Shown in pieces: positions 46,413 to 58,844 of a stretch of DNA of 64,000 nt (the first letter of the stretch is position 1; each line of letters starts with the position of its first letter). The DNA is from Mammaliicoccus fleurettii (lineage in GTDB: Bacteria; Bacillota; Bacilli; Staphylococcales; Staphylococcaceae), in the NCBI RefSeq assembly GCF_003970575.1, contig NZ_RXWZ01000031.1:1-64000 (forward strand), in the 5' to 3' direction. The notes beneath the pieces are model-generated. The model was given only the letters and a program-made list of their open reading frames with translations. It was not told the origin of the DNA and did not search any database. The position numbers and the translations under genes are program-made.

Positions 46413-47075
46413 ATGACCAAAGGAATCTTAGGAAGAAAAATTGGAATGACTCAAGTATTCGCAGAAAACGGTGAATTAATACCAGTTACTGTAGTAGAAG
46501 CTAGTCAAAACGTAGTATTACAAACAAAAACTGATGAAGTAGACGGCTACAACGCTGTTCAAATCGGTTTTGAAGACAAACAAGCATATAAAAAAGATCG
46601 TAAATCTAACAAATATGCAACTAAAGCTGCTGAAGGACATGCTAAAAAAGCAGGTTCAGCACCTAAGCGCTTCACTCGTGAATTCAGAAACATTGATGTT
46701 TCAGCATACGAGGTAGGTCAAGAAGTCACTGTAGGTACTTTCCAAGCAGGAGACATTATTGATGCAACAGGCGTTTCTAAAGGTAAAGGTTTCCAAGGCT
46801 CAATTAAACGTCACGGTTTCTCTCGTGGACCAATGAGTCACGGTTCTCGTTATCATAGAGGTTCTGGTTCAATGGGTATGGCTTCAGATGCTTCTAAAGT
46901 ATTTAAAGGTAAAGAATTACCAGGCCGTATGGGTGGAAACACAGTTACTATGCAAAACTTAGAAGTAGTTAAAGTTGATGCAGAAAATAACGTAATTTTA
47001 GTTAAAGGTAACGTTCCAGGCCCTAAAAAAGGTTTAGTAAAACTTACAACTTCAATTAAAAAAGGTAATAAATAA
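46413..47075 (+). CDS. rplC: 50S ribosomal protein L3
   Basis: A 220-residue L3, starting [16 protein letters not shown] and containing the conserved [20 protein letters not shown] loop that reaches towards the peptidyl-transferase centre; mutations near this loop are linked to linezolid and tiamulin resistance in other species. The start is ATG 46413 with AGGAGGTG upstream; an in-frame GTG at 46401 overlaps that site. Confidence 0.98.
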   Translation: MTKGILGRKIGMTQVFAENGELIPVTVVEASQNVVLQTKTDEVDGYNAVQIGFEDKQAYKKDRKSNKYATKAAEGHAKKAGSAPKRFTREFRNIDVSAYEVGQEVTVGTFQAGDIIDATGVSKGKGFQGSIKRHGFSRGPMSHGSRYHRGSGSMGMASDASKVFKGKELPGRMGGNTVTMQNLEVVKVDAENNVILVKGNVPGPKKGLVKLTTSIKKGNK

Positions 47076-47104
47076 TTATTTAGGTGAAAGGAGGAAACAA
47101 CATT

Positions 47105-47728
47105 ATGGCTAATATTGATGTATTAAAAGTAGATGGTTCTAAATCAGGATCTATCGAATTAAATGATAGTGTATTTGGTATCGAACCAAACCAACACGTA
47201 TTATTCGAAGCAGTCAACTTACAACGTGCTTCATTACGCCAAGGTACTCACGCAGTTAAGAATCGTTCAGCAGTTCGTGGTGGTGGACGTAAACCTTGGA
47301 AACAAAAAGGTACAGGTCGTGCTCGTCAAGGTACAATCCGTGCGCCACAATGGCGTGGTGGTGGTATCGTATTCGGTCCTACACCAAGAAGTTATTCTTA
47401 CAAAATGCCTAAGAAAATGCGTCGTTTAGCATTACGTTCTGCATTATCAGCAAAAGTAAGTGATAACGAATTAACTGTTTTAGAAGCATTCAACTTTGAT
47501 GCGCCTAAAACTAAAGAATTCAAAAATGTAATGAGCAATTTAGAGCTTTCTAAAAAAGTTTTATTCATCGTTGATACTGTTGAAAGTAACGTTGAACTAT
47601 CAGCTCGTAACATTCCAGGTGTTAAAGTTATTGACGCTCAAAGCTTAAACGTATTAGATATTTTAGGTTCTAGCAAAGTCGTAATAACTAAAGCAGCAGT
47701 GGATAAAGTAGAGGAGGTGCTCGCATAA
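47105..47728 (+). CDS. rplD: 50S ribosomal protein L4
   Basis: A 207-residue L4. The extended loop that lines the exit tunnel is visible as [20 protein letters not shown] near residues 60-80. L4 is the S10-operon autoregulator in enterobacteria. The start is ATG 47105 with AAAGGAGG upstream; an extension from 47084 precedes this site. It overlaps rplW by one base (TAATG). Confidence 0.98.
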   Translation: MANIDVLKVDGSKSGSIELNDSVFGIEPNQHVLFEAVNLQRASLRQGTHAVKNRSAVRGGGRKPWKQKGTGRARQGTIRAPQWRGGGIVFGPTPRSYSYKMPKKMRRLALRSALSAKVSDNELTVLEAFNFDAPKTKEFKNVMSNLELSKKVLFIVDTVESNVELSARNIPGVKVIDAQSLNVLDILGSSKVVITKAAVDKVEEVLA

Positions 47729-48006
47729 TGGAAGCAAGAGATGTTATTAAGCGCCCCGTAATCACAGAAAAATCTTCATCAGATATGGCTTTAGATAAAT
47801 ACACATTTGATGTTGATACACGTGCTAACAAAACACAAGTTAAAATCGCAATCGAAGAAATTTTCGACGTGAAAGTAGACACAGTAAACATCATGAACGT
47901 TAAAGCGAAAGCTAAACGTGTTGGTCGTTACAATGGTTTCACTAACAAACGTCGTAAAGCAATCGTAACTCTAAAAGAAGGTTCTTCAATAGACCTATTT
48001 AACTAA
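47728..48006 (+). CDS. rplW: 50S ribosomal protein L23
   Basis: A 92-residue L23, starting [17 protein letters not shown], located at the tunnel exit where trigger factor and SRP dock. GAGGAGGTG lies upstream; its ATG shares a base with the rplD stop. Confidence 0.98.
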   Translation: MEARDVIKRPVITEKSSSDMALDKYTFDVDTRANKTQVKIAIEEIFDVKVDTVNIMNVKAKAKRVGRYNGFTNKRRKAIVTLKEGSSIDLFN

Positions 48007-48037
48007 AAACAATTACCACTAAGGAGGTAAAACGACA

Positions 48038-48871
48038 ATGGCTCTTAAAAAGTATAAGCCAATTACAAATGGTCGTCGTAATATGACATCTTCAGATTTC
48101 GCTGAAATTACATCAACGACTCCTGAAAAGTCACTATTACAACCGCTTCCGAGAAAAGCGGGACGTAACAACCAAGGTAAATTGACAGTTCGTCACAGAG
48201 GTGGCGGTCATAAACGTCAATACCGTGTAATTGATTTCAAACGTAATAAAGATGGAATTCCTGCTAAAGTATCAACTATCGAGTATGATCCAAACCGTTC
48301 AGCTAATATTGCATTAGTTGTATACGCAGATGGTGAAAAAAGATATATACTTGCGCCTAAAGGCTTAAAAGTAGGACAACAAATTTTCAATGGTTCAGAA
48401 GCAGATATCAAAGTTGGTAATGCATTAGCATTAACAGATATCCCAGTTGGTACTACAATTCACAATATCGAATTAAAACCAGGTAAAGGTGGACAATTAG
48501 TCCGTTCTGCTGGTACAAGTGCTCAAGTACTTGGTAAAGAAGGCAAATACGTATTAGTTCGTCTTAAATCAGGTGAAGTTCGTATGATCTTATCTACTTG
48601 TCGTGCAACAATCGGTCAAGTTGGTAATGAACAACACGAATTAATCACAATTGGTAAAGCAGGTCGTTCTAGATGGATGGGCAAACGTCCAACAGTTCGT
48701 GGTTCTGTAATGAACCCTAACGATCACCCACACGGTGGTGGTGAAGGTCGTACACCAATCGGTCTTAAATCACCAATGTCTCCATGGGGCAAACCAACAC
48801 TTGGTAAGAAAACTCGTAAACAAAGCCAACGTTCATCTAAATTCATCGTTCGTGGTCGTAAGAAAAAATAA
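48038..48871 (+). CDS. rplB: 50S ribosomal protein L2
   Basis: A 277-residue L2 that helps join the subunits and shape the peptidyl-transferase centre. The conserved [15 protein letters not shown] near residue 223 contains the functionally important histidine. AAGGAGG precedes the ATG. Confidence 0.98.
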   Translation: MALKKYKPITNGRRNMTSSDFAEITSTTPEKSLLQPLPRKAGRNNQGKLTVRHRGGGHKRQYRVIDFKRNKDGIPAKVSTIEYDPNRSANIALVVYADGEKRYILAPKGLKVGQQIFNGSEADIKVGNALALTDIPVGTTIHNIELKPGKGGQLVRSAGTSAQVLGKEGKYVLVRLKSGEVRMILSTCRATIGQVGNEQHELITIGKAGRSRWMGKRPTVRGSVMNPNDHPHGGGEGRTPIGLKSPMSPWGKPTLGKKTRKQSQRSSKFIVRGRKKK

Positions 48872-48877
48872 TAATAC

Positions 48878-48920
48878 CTTATTTACGTGTGCGGCTTAGA
48901 TGCCGCGCGCAATAAATAAG
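48878..48920 (+). promoter_or_regulatory. intercistronic hairpin between rplB and rpsS
   Basis: CTTATTTA with GTGTGCGGC pairs with GCCGCGCGC and TAAATAAG across 48878-48920, with a TTAGAT loop. It is not followed by a T run, so it is more likely an mRNA processing or stability element, or a translation control for rpsS, than a terminator. Confidence 0.5.
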
Positions 48921-48935
48921 AAGGGAGGCGCCATA

Positions 48936-49214
48936 ATGGCTCGTAGTCTTAAAAAAGGACCTTTCGTTGATGATCATTTAATGAAAAAAATTGAATCTCA
49001 AAACGAAGGTGAAAAAAAATCAGTTATTAAAACATGGTCTCGTCGTTCAACAGTATTTCCTGACTTCATCGGACATACAATAGCAGTATATGATGGTCGT
49101 AAACATGTACCAGTATTCATTACTGAAGATATGGTTGGACACAAATTAGGAGAGTTTGCACCTACACGTACTTATAAAGGTCATGCTGCAGACGACAAGA
49201 AGACTAAACGCTAA
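48936..49214 (+). CDS. rpsS: 30S ribosomal protein S19
   Basis: A 92-residue S19 ([15 protein letters not shown] start, [17 protein letters not shown] middle). A 30S head protein near the A site. The start is ATG 48936 with GGGAGGCG upstream; a longer frame from 48900 runs through the preceding hairpin and is not homologous. Confidence 0.98.
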   Translation: MARSLKKGPFVDDHLMKKIESQNEGEKKSVIKTWSRRSTVFPDFIGHTIAVYDGRKHVPVFITEDMVGHKLGEFAPTRTYKGHAADDKKTKR

Positions 49215-49239
49215 TTTCTAAATAGAGGAGGAAGTCACA

Positions 49240-49599
49240 ATGGAAGCAAAAGCGGTTGCTAGAACAATAAGAATCGCACCTCGTAAAGTGAGATTAGTTT
49301 TAGATCTTATTAGAGGTAAAGAAGTGGCAGAAGCAATTGCCATCTTAAAATTAACTAACAAAGCAACATCACCTGTAGTTGAAAAATTATTAATGTCAGC
49401 ATTAGCAAATGCAGAACATAATTATGATTTAAATCCTGACACATTAGTTATAAAAGAAGCTTATGCTAATGAAGGACCTACATTAAAACGTTTCCGTCCA
49501 CGTGCACAAGGTCGTGCAAGTGCGATCAACAAACGTACTAGTCATATTACAATCGTAGTTGGCGAAAAAGAAGCTAAAGAAGAAGTTAAAGAAGCATAA
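49240..49599 (+). CDS. rplV: 50S ribosomal protein L22
   Basis: A 119-residue L22 with [18 protein letters not shown] at the start and the tunnel-lining beta-hairpin around [16 protein letters not shown], where changes confer macrolide resistance in other bacteria. A lysine/glutamate-rich tail ends the protein. GAGGAGG lies upstream. Confidence 0.98.
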   Translation: MEAKAVARTIRIAPRKVRLVLDLIRGKEVAEAIAILKLTNKATSPVVEKLLMSALANAEHNYDLNPDTLVIKEAYANEGPTLKRFRPRAQGRASAINKRTSHITIVVGEKEAKEEVKEA

Positions 49600-49627
49600 T
49601 TAACTAAATCATTAAGGAGGGAATATA

Positions 49628-50281
49628 GTGGGTCAAAAAATTAATCCAATCGGACTTCGTGTCGGTGTAATTCGTGACTGGGAAGCAAAGTGGTATGCTG
49701 GTAAAGACTTCGCAACACTTTTACATGAAGACTTAAAAGTTCGTAAATATATCGCAGAAGCATTAAAAGAAGCTTCAGTTTCAAGTGTTGAAATTGAGCG
49801 TGCAGCAAACCGTATCAATATCGCAATCCACACTGGTAAGCCAGGTATGGTTATTGGTAAAGGCGGTTCTGAAATCGAAAAATTACGTAACAAATTAAAC
49901 GCATTGACTAACAAAAAAGTACACATCAACGTTATTGAAATCAAAAAAGTTGATTTAGATGCAACATTGGTAGCAAATAACATTGCTCGTCAATTAGAAA
50001 ATCGTGTATCTTTCCGTCGTGCTCAAAAACAAGCTATCCAACGTGCAATGAAATTGGGAGCTAAAGGTATCAAAACACAAGTATCTGGTCGTTTAGGTGG
50101 CGCAGATATCGCTCGTGCAGAACAATATTCAGAAGGAACTGTTCCACTTCATACACTACGTGCAGACATTGATTTCGCACATGAAGAAGCCGACACTACT
50201 TACGGTAAATTAGGTGTAAAAGTATGGATCTACCGTGGAGAAGTTCTTCCTACAAAGAAGTCTAGTGAAGGAGGAAAATAA
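49628..50281 (+). CDS. rpsC: 30S ribosomal protein S3
   Basis: A 217-residue S3 starting from GTG (AAGGAGGG upstream). The KH domain is visible as [17 protein letters not shown] near residue 75. It forms part of the mRNA entry channel and helicase. Confidence 0.98.
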   Translation: MGQKINPIGLRVGVIRDWEAKWYAGKDFATLLHEDLKVRKYIAEALKEASVSSVEIERAANRINIAIHTGKPGMVIGKGGSEIEKLRNKLNALTNKKVHINVIEIKKVDLDATLVANNIARQLENRVSFRRAQKQAIQRAMKLGAKGIKTQVSGRLGGADIARAEQYSEGTVPLHTLRADIDFAHEEADTTYGKLGVKVWIYRGEVLPTKKSSEGGK

Positions 50282-50283
50282 TA

Positions 50284-50718
50284 ATGTTATTACCAAAACG
50301 TGTTAAATTCCGTCGTCAACATCGTCCTAAAACAACTGGTCGTTCAAAAGGCGGAAATGAAGTAACATTTGGTGAATATGGTTTACAAGCTCAAACAGCA
50401 GCTTGGATTACATCTCGTCAAATCGAATCAGCTCGTATCGCAATGACACGTTATATGAAACGTGGCGGAAAAGTATGGATCAAAATATTCCCACATACAC
50501 CATATACTAAAAAACCTTTAGAAGTACGTATGGGTTCAGGTAAAGGTGCAGTTGAAGGTTGGGTAGCAGTAGTTAAACCAGGACGTATCTTGTTCGAAAT
50601 CGCTGGTGTTCAAGAAGAAGTAGCACGTGAAGCATTACGTCTTGCTGCACACAAACTTCCAGTAAAATCTAAGTTTGTAAAACGTGAAGAATTGGGTGGT
50701 GACACAAATGAAAGCTAA
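50284..50718 (+). CDS. rplP: 50S ribosomal protein L16
   Basis: A 144-residue L16 ([21 protein letters not shown] start), which contacts the A-site tRNA region and is the site of evernimicin-type resistance in other species. It begins 2 bp after rpsC and overlaps rpmC by 11 bases. Confidence 0.98.
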   Translation: MLLPKRVKFRRQHRPKTTGRSKGGNEVTFGEYGLQAQTAAWITSRQIESARIAMTRYMKRGGKVWIKIFPHTPYTKKPLEVRMGSGKGAVEGWVAVVKPGRILFEIAGVQEEVAREALRLAAHKLPVKSKFVKREELGGDTNES

Positions 50719-50923
50719 GGATATCAGAAATTTAACCACTACTGAAATTGAAAAAGAAATCAAAGAAGCTAAAGAACAATTATTCAACTTACGCTTTCAG
50801 TTAGCAACTGGTCAACTTGAAGAGACTGCTAACATTCGAAAAGTTAAAAAAACGATTGCACGTCTTAAAACAATCGTACGTGAAAGAGAAATCGAAGAAG
50901 AGAAAGCAGCAGATAATAAATAA
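50708..50923 (+). CDS. rpmC: 50S ribosomal protein L29
   Basis: A 71-residue helical L29 ([18 protein letters not shown]) near the tunnel exit. The start is ATG 50708 inside the rplP end, with GGGTGGTG upstream; a longer frame from 50684 has no support. Confidence 0.97.
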   Translation: MKAKDIRNLTTTEIEKEIKEAKEQLFNLRFQLATGQLEETANIRKVKKTIARLKTIVREREIEEEKAADNK

Positions 50924-50946
50924 TCAAGTAGAGGAGGTTCATTACT

Positions 50947-51210
50947 GTGAGTGAAAGAAATGACCGCAAAGTTTACGTTGGTAAAGTAGTTTCAGATAAA
51001 ATGGACAAAACTATTACAGTAGTTGTAGAAACTTACAAAACTCATAAATTATATGGTAAACGTGTAAAATATTCAAAAAAATATAAAACACATGATGAAA
51101 ACAATTCAGCAAAAATGGGCGATATCGTTAAGATTGCAGAAACACGTCCTTTATCATCAACTAAGCGTTTCCGTCTAGTTGAAATCGTTGAAGAATCAGT
51201 AATTATTTAA
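50947..51210 (+). CDS. rpsQ: 30S ribosomal protein S17
   Basis: An 87-residue S17 with [17 protein letters not shown] and [22 protein letters not shown]. It starts with GTG, with GAGGAGG upstream. Primary 16S binder. Confidence 0.97.
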   Translation: MSERNDRKVYVGKVVSDKMDKTITVVVETYKTHKLYGKRVKYSKKYKTHDENNSAKMGDIVKIAETRPLSSTKRFRLVEIVEESVII

Positions 51211-51213
51211 TAG

Positions 51214-51612
<399 letters not shown>

Positions 51613-51655
51613 TCTATAATGATAAAAAACAAAATTCCTAAGGAGGTGCCTACAC

Positions 51656-51976
51656 ATGCACGTACGTAAAGGTGACAACGTAATCGTTATCTCAGGTAAA
51701 GATAAAGGTAAAACTGGTAAAGTTTTAGAAGCATTACCTAAAAAGGAACGCGTAGTGGTAGAAGGTGTTAACGTTATTAAAAAACACCAAAAACCAACTC
51801 AGTTAAATCCAGAAGGTGGTATCTTAGAAACAGAAGGTACTATCCACGTATCAAACGTTCAATTACTTGATCCTAAGACAAATGAACCAACTCGTGTTGG
51901 ATTTAAAGTAGTAGATGGTAAAAAAGTTCGTATCGCTAAAAAATCTGGCGAAGAAATTAAATCATCAAAAGAATAA
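51656..51976 (+). CDS. rplX: 50S ribosomal protein L24
   Basis: A 106-residue L24 with an N-terminal KOW motif ([19 protein letters not shown]). An early 50S assembly initiator. AAGGAGGTG lies upstream. Confidence 0.98.
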   Translation: MHVRKGDNVIVISGKDKGKTGKVLEALPKKERVVVEGVNVIKKHQKPTQLNPEGGILETEGTIHVSNVQLLDPKTNEPTRVGFKVVDGKKVRIAKKSGEEIKSSKE

Positions 51977-52001
51977 TTATTAAGTGAAAGGAGGATCCAC
52001 T

Positions 52002-52541
52002 TTGACACGTTTAAAAGAAAAGTTTAATAATGAAATTTCTGCTGAGTTAGTTAAGAAATTTAACTATGATTCAGTTATGCAAGTACCAAAAATCGAAAAA
52101 ATAGTTGTAAACATGGGTATCGGTGATGCAGTTCAAAACTCTAAAGTTTTAGATTCTGCTGTTGAAGAACTTCAAACAATCACAGGTCAAAAACCATTAG
52201 TAACTAAAGCTAAAAAATCTATTGCGACTTTCCGTCTTCGTGAAGGCATGCCTATCGGTGCGAAAGTTACATTACGTGGAGAAAGAATGTATGAATTCTT
52301 TGATAAATTAATCTCAGTTTCATTACCACGTGTACGTGACTTCCGTGGTATCTCTAAAAAAGCATTCGACGGTCGTGGAAATTACACTTTAGGTGTTAAG
52401 GAACAATTAATTTTCCCTGAAATCGACTATGATAAAGTAAGTAAAGTACGAGGAATGGATATCGTTATCGTTACAACTGCTAACACTGACGAGGAAGCTC
52501 GTGAATTGTTATCACAATTCGGTATGCCATTTCAAAAGTAA
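52002..52541 (+). CDS. rplE: 50S ribosomal protein L5
   Basis: A 179-residue L5, which binds 5S rRNA and contacts P-site t[22 protein letters not shown] is conserved. The start is TTG 52002, with AAAGGAGGATC upstream; the frame back to 51984 overlaps that site and is not conserved. Confidence 0.97.
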   Translation: MTRLKEKFNNEISAELVKKFNYDSVMQVPKIEKIVVNMGIGDAVQNSKVLDSAVEELQTITGQKPLVTKAKKSIATFRLREGMPIGAKVTLRGERMYEFFDKLISVSLPRVRDFRGISKKAFDGRGNYTLGVKEQLIFPEIDYDKVSKVRGMDIVIVTTANTDEEARELLSQFGMPFQK

Positions 52542-52568
52542 TCTCTAATTATAAAGGAGGCTAATTAA

Positions 52569-52754
52569 GTGGCTAAAAAATCAATGATCGCTAAACAACA
52601 ACGTAAACAAAAATTCGGTGTTCGTGAATACACGCGTTGTGAACGTTGTGGACGTCCACACTCAGTATATCGTAAATTCAAACTTTGCCGTATTTGTTTC
52701 CGTGAACTAGCATACAAAGGCCAGATTCCTGGCGTACGTAAAGCTAGCTGGTAA
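52569..52754 (+). CDS. rpsN: 30S ribosomal protein S14, zinc-binding type
   Basis: A 61-residue short S14 with the zinc ribbon CERCGRPH...CRIC (four cysteines intact). GTG start, AAGGAGG upstream. Many Firmicutes also carry a longer zinc-free copy elsewhere under Zur control; none is seen here. Confidence 0.98.
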   Translation: MAKKSMIAKQQRKQKFGVREYTRCERCGRPHSVYRKFKLCRICFRELAYKGQIPGVRKASW

Positions 52755-52783
52755 ACTCAAAAGAATGAAAGGAGGAAACACAA

Positions 52784-53182
52784 ATGACAATGTCAGATCC
52801 AATTGCAGATATGTTAACTCGCGTGCGTAACGCAAACATGGTACGTCACGAAAAATTAGAGTTACCTGCATCAAACATTAAAAAAGAAATCGCTGAAATC
52901 CTTAAAAAAGAAGGATTTGTAAAAAGCGTAGAATATATCGAAGATGATAAGCAAGGTGTTATCCGTATGTTCCTTAAATATGGTCAAAACAACGAGCGAG
53001 TTATCACAGGTTTAAAACGTATTTCTAAACCAGGTTTACGTGTTTATGCTAAAGCTGACGAACTTCCAAAAGTTCTTAACGGTTTAGGTGTTGCACTTGT
53101 TTCTACATCTGAAGGTGTTTTAACTGATAAAGATGCTAGACAACGTGGAATCGGTGGAGAAGTATTAGCTTATATCTGGTAA
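52784..53182 (+). CDS. rpsH: 30S ribosomal protein S8
   Basis: A 132-residue S8 ([16 protein letters not shown]), a primary 16S binder and, in E. coli, the spc-operon autoregulator. An ATG two codons in (52790) is an equally good start. AAAGGAGG lies upstream. Confidence 0.97.
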   Translation: MTMSDPIADMLTRVRNANMVRHEKLELPASNIKKEIAEILKKEGFVKSVEYIEDDKQGVIRMFLKYGQNNERVITGLKRISKPGLRVYAKADELPKVLNGLGVALVSTSEGVLTDKDARQRGIGGEVLAYIW

Positions 53183-53211
53183 TTATAAAATTATAAGGAG
53201 GTGCCCACATA

Positions 53212-53748
53212 ATGAGCCGTGTTGGTAAGAAAATAATTGAGATCCCTGCTGATGTTACTGTTACTATCAAAGATAATACAGTTACAGTTAAAGGATCAAA
53301 AGGTGAATTAACTAGTACTTTTAATGAAGAAATGACATATAAACAAGAGGACAACAGCTTAGAAGTTGTACGTCCATCTGACTCTAAAGAGCACAAAACT
53401 GTACATGGTACAACTCGTGCATTGATCGCTAACATGATTGAAGGTGTATCTAAAGGTTTCGAGAAAAACTTAGAACTTATTGGTGTTGGTTACCGTGCCC
53501 AAATGCAAGGTAAAAATATCATCTTAAATGTTGGTTATTCTCATCCTGTAGAAATCGTTGCTGAAGATGGAATTACATTATCAGTAGACAAAAACACTAA
53601 AGTTAAAGTAGAAGGTATTTCAAAAGAACGAGTTGGAGCAACTGCTTCTTACATTCGTTCAATCCGTCCACCAGAACCTTATAAAGGTAAAGGTATTCGT
53701 TACGAAGGCGAATATGTTCGTCGTAAAGAAGGTAAAACTGGTAAGTAA
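53212..53748 (+). CDS. rplF: 50S ribosomal protein L6
   Basis: A 178-residue L6 with two similar RNA-binding domains; [16 protein letters not shown] and the C-terminal [21 protein letters not shown] are conserved. AAGGAGGTG lies upstream. Confidence 0.98.
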   Translation: MSRVGKKIIEIPADVTVTIKDNTVTVKGSKGELTSTFNEEMTYKQEDNSLEVVRPSDSKEHKTVHGTTRALIANMIEGVSKGFEKNLELIGVGYRAQMQGKNIILNVGYSHPVEIVAEDGITLSVDKNTKVKVEGISKERVGATASYIRSIRPPEPYKGKGIRYEGEYVRRKEGKTGK

Positions 53749-53776
53749 TCATTAACATTAAGAAAGGAGCACTAAC

Positions 53777-54139
53777 ATGATCGCTAAAATCGACAAAAAT
53801 AAAGTTCGTTTGAAAAGACATGCTCGCGTGCGTTCAAAATTAGCTGGAACAAGCGAAAAACCACGTTTAAATGTATATCGTTCAAACAAACATATTTATG
53901 CTCAAATTATTGATGACTTAAATGGCGTAACAATCGCTCAAGCATCAAGTTTAGATAAAGAATTAAACCTAGAGCAATCAGGTAATGTAGAAGCAGCAGC
54001 TAAAATAGGCGAAATCGTTGCAAAACGTGCGTCAGAAAAAGGCGTTGAAGCTGTAGTATTTGATCGTGGGGGATATTTATACCACGGACGTATCAAAGCA
54101 TTAGCTGATTCAGCTCGTGAAAACGGACTTCAATTTTAA
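53777..54139 (+). CDS. rplR: 50S ribosomal protein L18
   Basis: A 120-residue L18, which carries 5S rRNA into the 50S subunit; [18 protein letters not shown] is typical. AAAGGAG lies upstream. Confidence 0.98.
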   Translation: MIAKIDKNKVRLKRHARVRSKLAGTSEKPRLNVYRSNKHIYAQIIDDLNGVTIAQASSLDKELNLEQSGNVEAAAKIGEIVAKRASEKGVEAVVFDRGGYLYHGRIKALADSARENGLQF

Positions 54140-54157
54140 TTTAAAGGAGGGACACTC

Positions 54158-54658
54158 ATGCGTCGTAAAGAACAAGAAGTTAAAGAATTTGAAGAGCGCG
54201 TAGTTACGATTAACCGTGTAGCTAAAGTAGTTAAAGGTGGTCGTCGTTTCCGTTTTACAGCTTTAGTAGTTGTTGGAGATAAAAATGGTCGCGTAGGTTT
54301 CGGTACTGGTAAAGCTCAAGAGGTACCTGAAGCAATTAAAAAAGCAGTGGAAGATGCTAAGAAAGATTTAGTAACAGTTCCACGTGTTGAAGGAACTACT
54401 CCTCACCAAGTTATTGGACGTTTTGGTGCAGGTCGTGTTTTAATTAAACCAGCAGCACCTGGTACAGGTGTTATTGCAGGTGGACCAGTTCGTGCGGTAT
54501 TAGAACTTGCTGGTATCACTGATATCTTAAGTAAATCATTAGGTTCTAACACACCTATTAATATGGTTCGTGCTACAATTGAAGGACTTAAAGAACTTAA
54601 AAATGCCGAACAAGTAGCTAGTCTACGCGGTAAATCAGTAGAAGAATTATTAAATTAA
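54158..54658 (+). CDS. rpsE: 30S ribosomal protein S5
   Basis: A 166-residue S5 involved in decoding accuracy, with the spectinomycin-related loop in the [13 protein letters not shown] region near residue 25. AAAGGAGGG lies upstream. Confidence 0.98.
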   Translation: MRRKEQEVKEFEERVVTINRVAKVVKGGRRFRFTALVVVGDKNGRVGFGTGKAQEVPEAIKKAVEDAKKDLVTVPRVEGTTPHQVIGRFGAGRVLIKPAAPGTGVIAGGPVRAVLELAGITDILSKSLGSNTPINMVRATIEGLKELKNAEQVASLRGKSVEELLN

Positions 54659-54674
54659 GGAGGGAACAAAGACT

Positions 54675-54854
54675 ATGGCTAAATTAGAAATTACCCTCAC
54701 TCGTAGCGTTATTGGTCGTCCTGAAACACAACGCAAGACAGTTCAAGCGCTAGGACTTAAAAAAACAAACTCAACTGTAGTAGTTGAAGATAATCCTGCG
54801 ATTCGTGGGCAAATCGAAAAAGTAAGTCACTTACTAAAAGTTTCTGAAAAATAA
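54675..54854 (+). CDS. rpmD: 50S ribosomal protein L30
   Basis: A 59-residue L30 read directly from the sequence: [20 protein letters not shown] at the start, [19 protein letters not shown] in the middle, ending LLKVSEK with TAA at 54852. AAGGAGGG lies 12 bp before the ATG. It fills the rpsE-rplO gap in the normal spc order. Confidence 0.97.
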   Translation: MAKLEITLTRSVIGRPETQRKTVQALGLKKTNSTVVVEDNPAIRGQIEKVSHLLKVSEK

Positions 54855-54884
54855 ATTCATCTAAAGTATTAAGGAGGTGCCAAA

Positions 54885-55325
54885 ATGAAATTACATGAGT
54901 TGAAACCAGTTAAAGGTGCTCGTAAAGAACGTAACCGTGTTGGTCGTGGTATGGCTACAGGTAATGGTAAAACAAGTGGTCGTGGTACTAAAGGACAAAA
55001 AGCACGTTCAGGTGGCGGTGTTCGTTTAGGTTTCGAAGGTGGACAATTACCATTATTCCGTCGTTTACCAAAACGTGGGTTCACTAACATTAACCGTAAA
55101 GAATATGCAATTGTTAATCTTGATCAATTAAATCGTTTCGAAGATGGAACTGAAATTACTCCAGCTTTATTAGTAGAGTCAGGTGTTGTTAAATCTGAAA
55201 AATCAGGTGTTAAAGTTTTAGGAAACGGTTCATTAGAAAAGAAATTAACAATAAAAGCTCATAAATTCTCAGCTTCAGCAATTGAAGCAATCGAAGGTAA
55301 GGGCGGAACGCATGAGGTGATCTAA
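54885..55325 (+). CDS. rplO: 50S ribosomal protein L15
   Basis: A 146-residue L15 with the glycine/arginine-rich N-terminal arm ([20 protein letters not shown]) that penetrates 23S rRNA. AAGGAGGTG lies upstream. Its stop shares a base with the secY start. Confidence 0.98.
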   Translation: MKLHELKPVKGARKERNRVGRGMATGNGKTSGRGTKGQKARSGGGVRLGFEGGQLPLFRRLPKRGFTNINRKEYAIVNLDQLNRFEDGTEITPALLVESGVVKSEKSGVKVLGNGSLEKKLTIKAHKFSASAIEAIEGKGGTHEVI

Positions 55326-56626
55326 TGTTTGAAACGATCGTTAGTTTTTTGAAGACTAAAGATATTCGTAACAAGATATTATTCACACTAGCAATGCTCG
55401 TTATATTTAAAGTTGGAACTTATATTCCAGCACCTGGTGTTAATCCAGAAGCTTTTAATCAAAATAAAGGTTCGCAAGGTATTACCGATTTGTTTAATAC
55501 ATTCGGTGGAGGTGCCTTGCAGAACTTCTCTATTTTAGCAATGGGTATTATGCCTTATATTACTGCTTCAATCGTAATGCAATTATTACAAATGGATGTT
55601 GTACCTAAGTTTACTGAATGGGCTAAACAAGGTGAAGTTGGTCGTAAAAAGATTAATCAATTTACGCGTTACTTTACGATTGTTTTAGCATTCGTTCAAG
55701 GCTTAGGTATGTCGTATTCATTTAATAATATGCTGGGTGGTAATTTGATTCAAAATACTTCAGTGTTAAATTATTTGTTAATAGCATTAGTTTTAACTGC
55801 AGGAACAGCTTTCTTAATGTGGTTAGGTGAGCAGATAACTCAATTCGGAGTTGGTAATGGTATTTCTATTATTATCTTCGCTGGTATTTTATCTTCTATG
55901 CCAAACTCATTAATTCAATTTTACCAACAGAGTTTTGTTGGTGCAGATGATACAACTATGGCTTGGTTAAAAGCGATTGGCTTATTTGTTGGAATGATCT
56001 TACTTACAGTCGGTGCAGTTTATGTACTTCAAGCTATTCGTAAAATTCCTATCCAATATGCTAAGCGTCAACAACAAGGTACTGGTGGTTCATTATCTGC
56101 AAATGCAACATATTTACCTTTGAAAGTTAATGCAGCTGGTGTAATTCCTGTAATATTTGCGATGGCATTTTTCATGCTTCCGAAGACATTAACATTGTTC
56201 TTCCCTGATCAAGATTGGGCGCAAACAGTTACGACTTACGCAGATCCATCTCATAATATCGGTATGATTGTTTATGTTATTTTAATTATAGCGTTCGCAT
56301 ACTTTTATGCATTTGTTCAGGTTAATCCTGAGAAAATGGCAGAAAACTTACAAAAACAAGGTAGTTATGTACCGGGTATTAGACCTGGAGAACAAACTAA
56401 AAAATACATCACTAGAGTGCTCTATCGTTTAACGTTTGTGGGATCAATATTCTTAGCTTTAATTTCTATTATTCCAATATTAGCTATTAAGTTAATGAGT
56501 TTGCCTCAAGCAATACAAGTTGGTGGTACAAGCTTACTAATCGTTATCGGTGTTGCAATTGAAACAATGAAGACTTTAGAAGCTCAACTCAATCAACGAG
56601 AATATAGAGGCTTTAGAAGACGATAA
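55325..56626 (+). CDS. secY: preprotein translocase subunit SecY
   Basis: A 433-residue membrane protein with ten helices that forms the protein-conducting channel with SecE and Sec[23 protein letters not shown] near residue 60 includes the plug and helix 2 region, and the cytosolic loop with [11 protein letters not shown] near 355 is where SecA and the ribosome bind. It starts one base into the rplO stop and is followed by adk after 18 bp. Confidence 0.98.
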   Translation: MFETIVSFLKTKDIRNKILFTLAMLVIFKVGTYIPAPGVNPEAFNQNKGSQGITDLFNTFGGGALQNFSILAMGIMPYITASIVMQLLQMDVVPKFTEWAKQGEVGRKKINQFTRYFTIVLAFVQGLGMSYSFNNMLGGNLIQNTSVLNYLLIALVLTAGTAFLMWLGEQITQFGVGNGISIIIFAGILSSMPNSLIQFYQQSFVGADDTTMAWLKAIGLFVGMILLTVGAVYVLQAIRKIPIQYAKRQQQGTGGSLSANATYLPLKVNAAGVIPVIFAMAFFMLPKTLTLFFPDQDWAQTVTTYADPSHNIGMIVYVILIIAFAYFYAFVQVNPEKMAENLQKQGSYVPGIRPGEQTKKYITRVLYRLTFVGSIFLALISIIPILAIKLMSLPQAIQVGGTSLLIVIGVAIETMKTLEAQLNQREYRGFRRR

Positions 56627-57292
<666 letters not shown>

Positions 57293-57599
57293 TAATGACG
57301 CTTTCACCCCGAATTCGCCTAACTTTAGGTGGTTCTTGAACGCGTGAATGCGTTCAATTTTAAGAATCAAGATAGTATTTAGGTTTTTGAAATACAATCG
57401 GAGTGATTACGAGAAGCGATAAGTATTTGAAGTGTTGTCGAATGCAAATCTTAAGTATTAAATCATCCCAATTTTATAAACCTGTGCTTATTCTATGTGA
57501 TTTAATCACCTAAAGTATGTCTCTAATTTTGGACCAGGTTTTATAACATGAAATACATCCGTATTTCACGAGAATGAATAGAAAAAGGGGGAAATGATC
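57293..57599. other. non-coding gap between adk and infA with hairpins
   Basis: No credible reading frame. Two hairpins are visible: TTGAACGC (57336-57343) with GCGTTCAA (57350-57357), followed by TTTT, and GAAATAC (57550-57556) with GTATTTC (57561-57567) just before the infA ribosome site. In Bacillus this position holds map; here map is absent. The first hairpin could attenuate transcription into infA. Confidence 0.5.
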
Positions 57600-57964
<365 letters not shown>

Positions 57965-57984
57965 TAAAAGAGAGGTGTAAATAA

Positions 57985-58350
57985 ATGGCTCGTATTGCAG
58001 GTATTGACGTACCACGTGAGAAACGCGTAGTAATTTCGTTAACTTACGTATATGGTATCGGAAAAACAACAGCACAAAAAATTCTTAAAGAAGCAAATGT
58101 ATCTGAAAGCACACGTGTTCGTGATTTAACTGATGACGAATTAGGTCGTATCCGTGAAGTTGTAGATGGTTACAAAGTTGAAGGGGACCTTCGTCGTGAA
58201 AGAAACTTAAACATCAAACGTTTAATGGAAATCGCTTCATATCGTGGAATTCGCCACCGTCGTGGTTTACCAGTTCGTGGTCAAAACACTAAGAACAATG
58301 CGCGTACGCGTAAAGGACCAGTTAAAACAGTAGCGAACAAGAAAAAATAA
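57985..58350 (+). CDS. rpsM: 30S ribosomal protein S13
   Basis: A 121-residue S13 of the 30S head contacting P-site tRNA, with [20 protein letters not shown] at the start and the [19 protein letters not shown] tail. AGAGGTG lies upstream. Confidence 0.98.
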   Translation: MARIAGIDVPREKRVVISLTYVYGIGKTTAQKILKEANVSESTRVRDLTDDELGRIREVVDGYKVEGDLRRERNLNIKRLMEIASYRGIRHRRGLPVRGQNTKNNARTRKGPVKTVANKKK

Positions 58351-58372
58351 TAAGTAAAGGAGGCACATATAA

Positions 58373-58762
58373 ATGGCACGTAAACAAGTATCTCGTAAAC
58401 GTAAAGTGAAAAAGAATATTGAAAGTGGAATGGCTCACATTCGCTCAACATTCAACAATACAATCGTAACGATCACTGATGAGTTTGGTAATGCATTATC
58501 ATGGTCTTCAGCAGGTGCGTTAGGATTCAAAGGTTCAAAAAAATCAACTCCTTTTGCAGCTCAAATGGCTTCAGAAACAGCTTCAAAAGCTGCTATGGAA
58601 CATGGTTTGAAAACTGTAGAAGTTACAGTTAAAGGTCCTGGCCCAGGTCGTGAATCAGCGATCCGTGCGTTACAATCTGCTGGATTAGAAATTACAGCTA
58701 TCAGAGACGTAACACCAGTTCCTCATAACGGATGTCGTCCACCAAAACGTCGTCGTGTATAA
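58373..58762 (+). CDS. rpsK: 30S ribosomal protein S11
   Basis: A 129-residue S11 at the platform, with the conserved [16 protein letters not shown] and the C-terminal [26 protein letters not shown] lies upstream. Confidence 0.98.
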   Translation: MARKQVSRKRKVKKNIESGMAHIRSTFNNTIVTITDEFGNALSWSSAGALGFKGSKKSTPFAAQMASETASKAAMEHGLKTVEVTVKGPGPGRESAIRALQSAGLEITAIRDVTPVPHNGCRPPKRRRV

Positions 58763-58844
58763 TTTTTGTTAGTTCTAACGTTCAAGAGTCACTGGATAGA
58801 AATTAATAAAGTTTAATCGACGTTTATAAGGAGGATATATTTAA

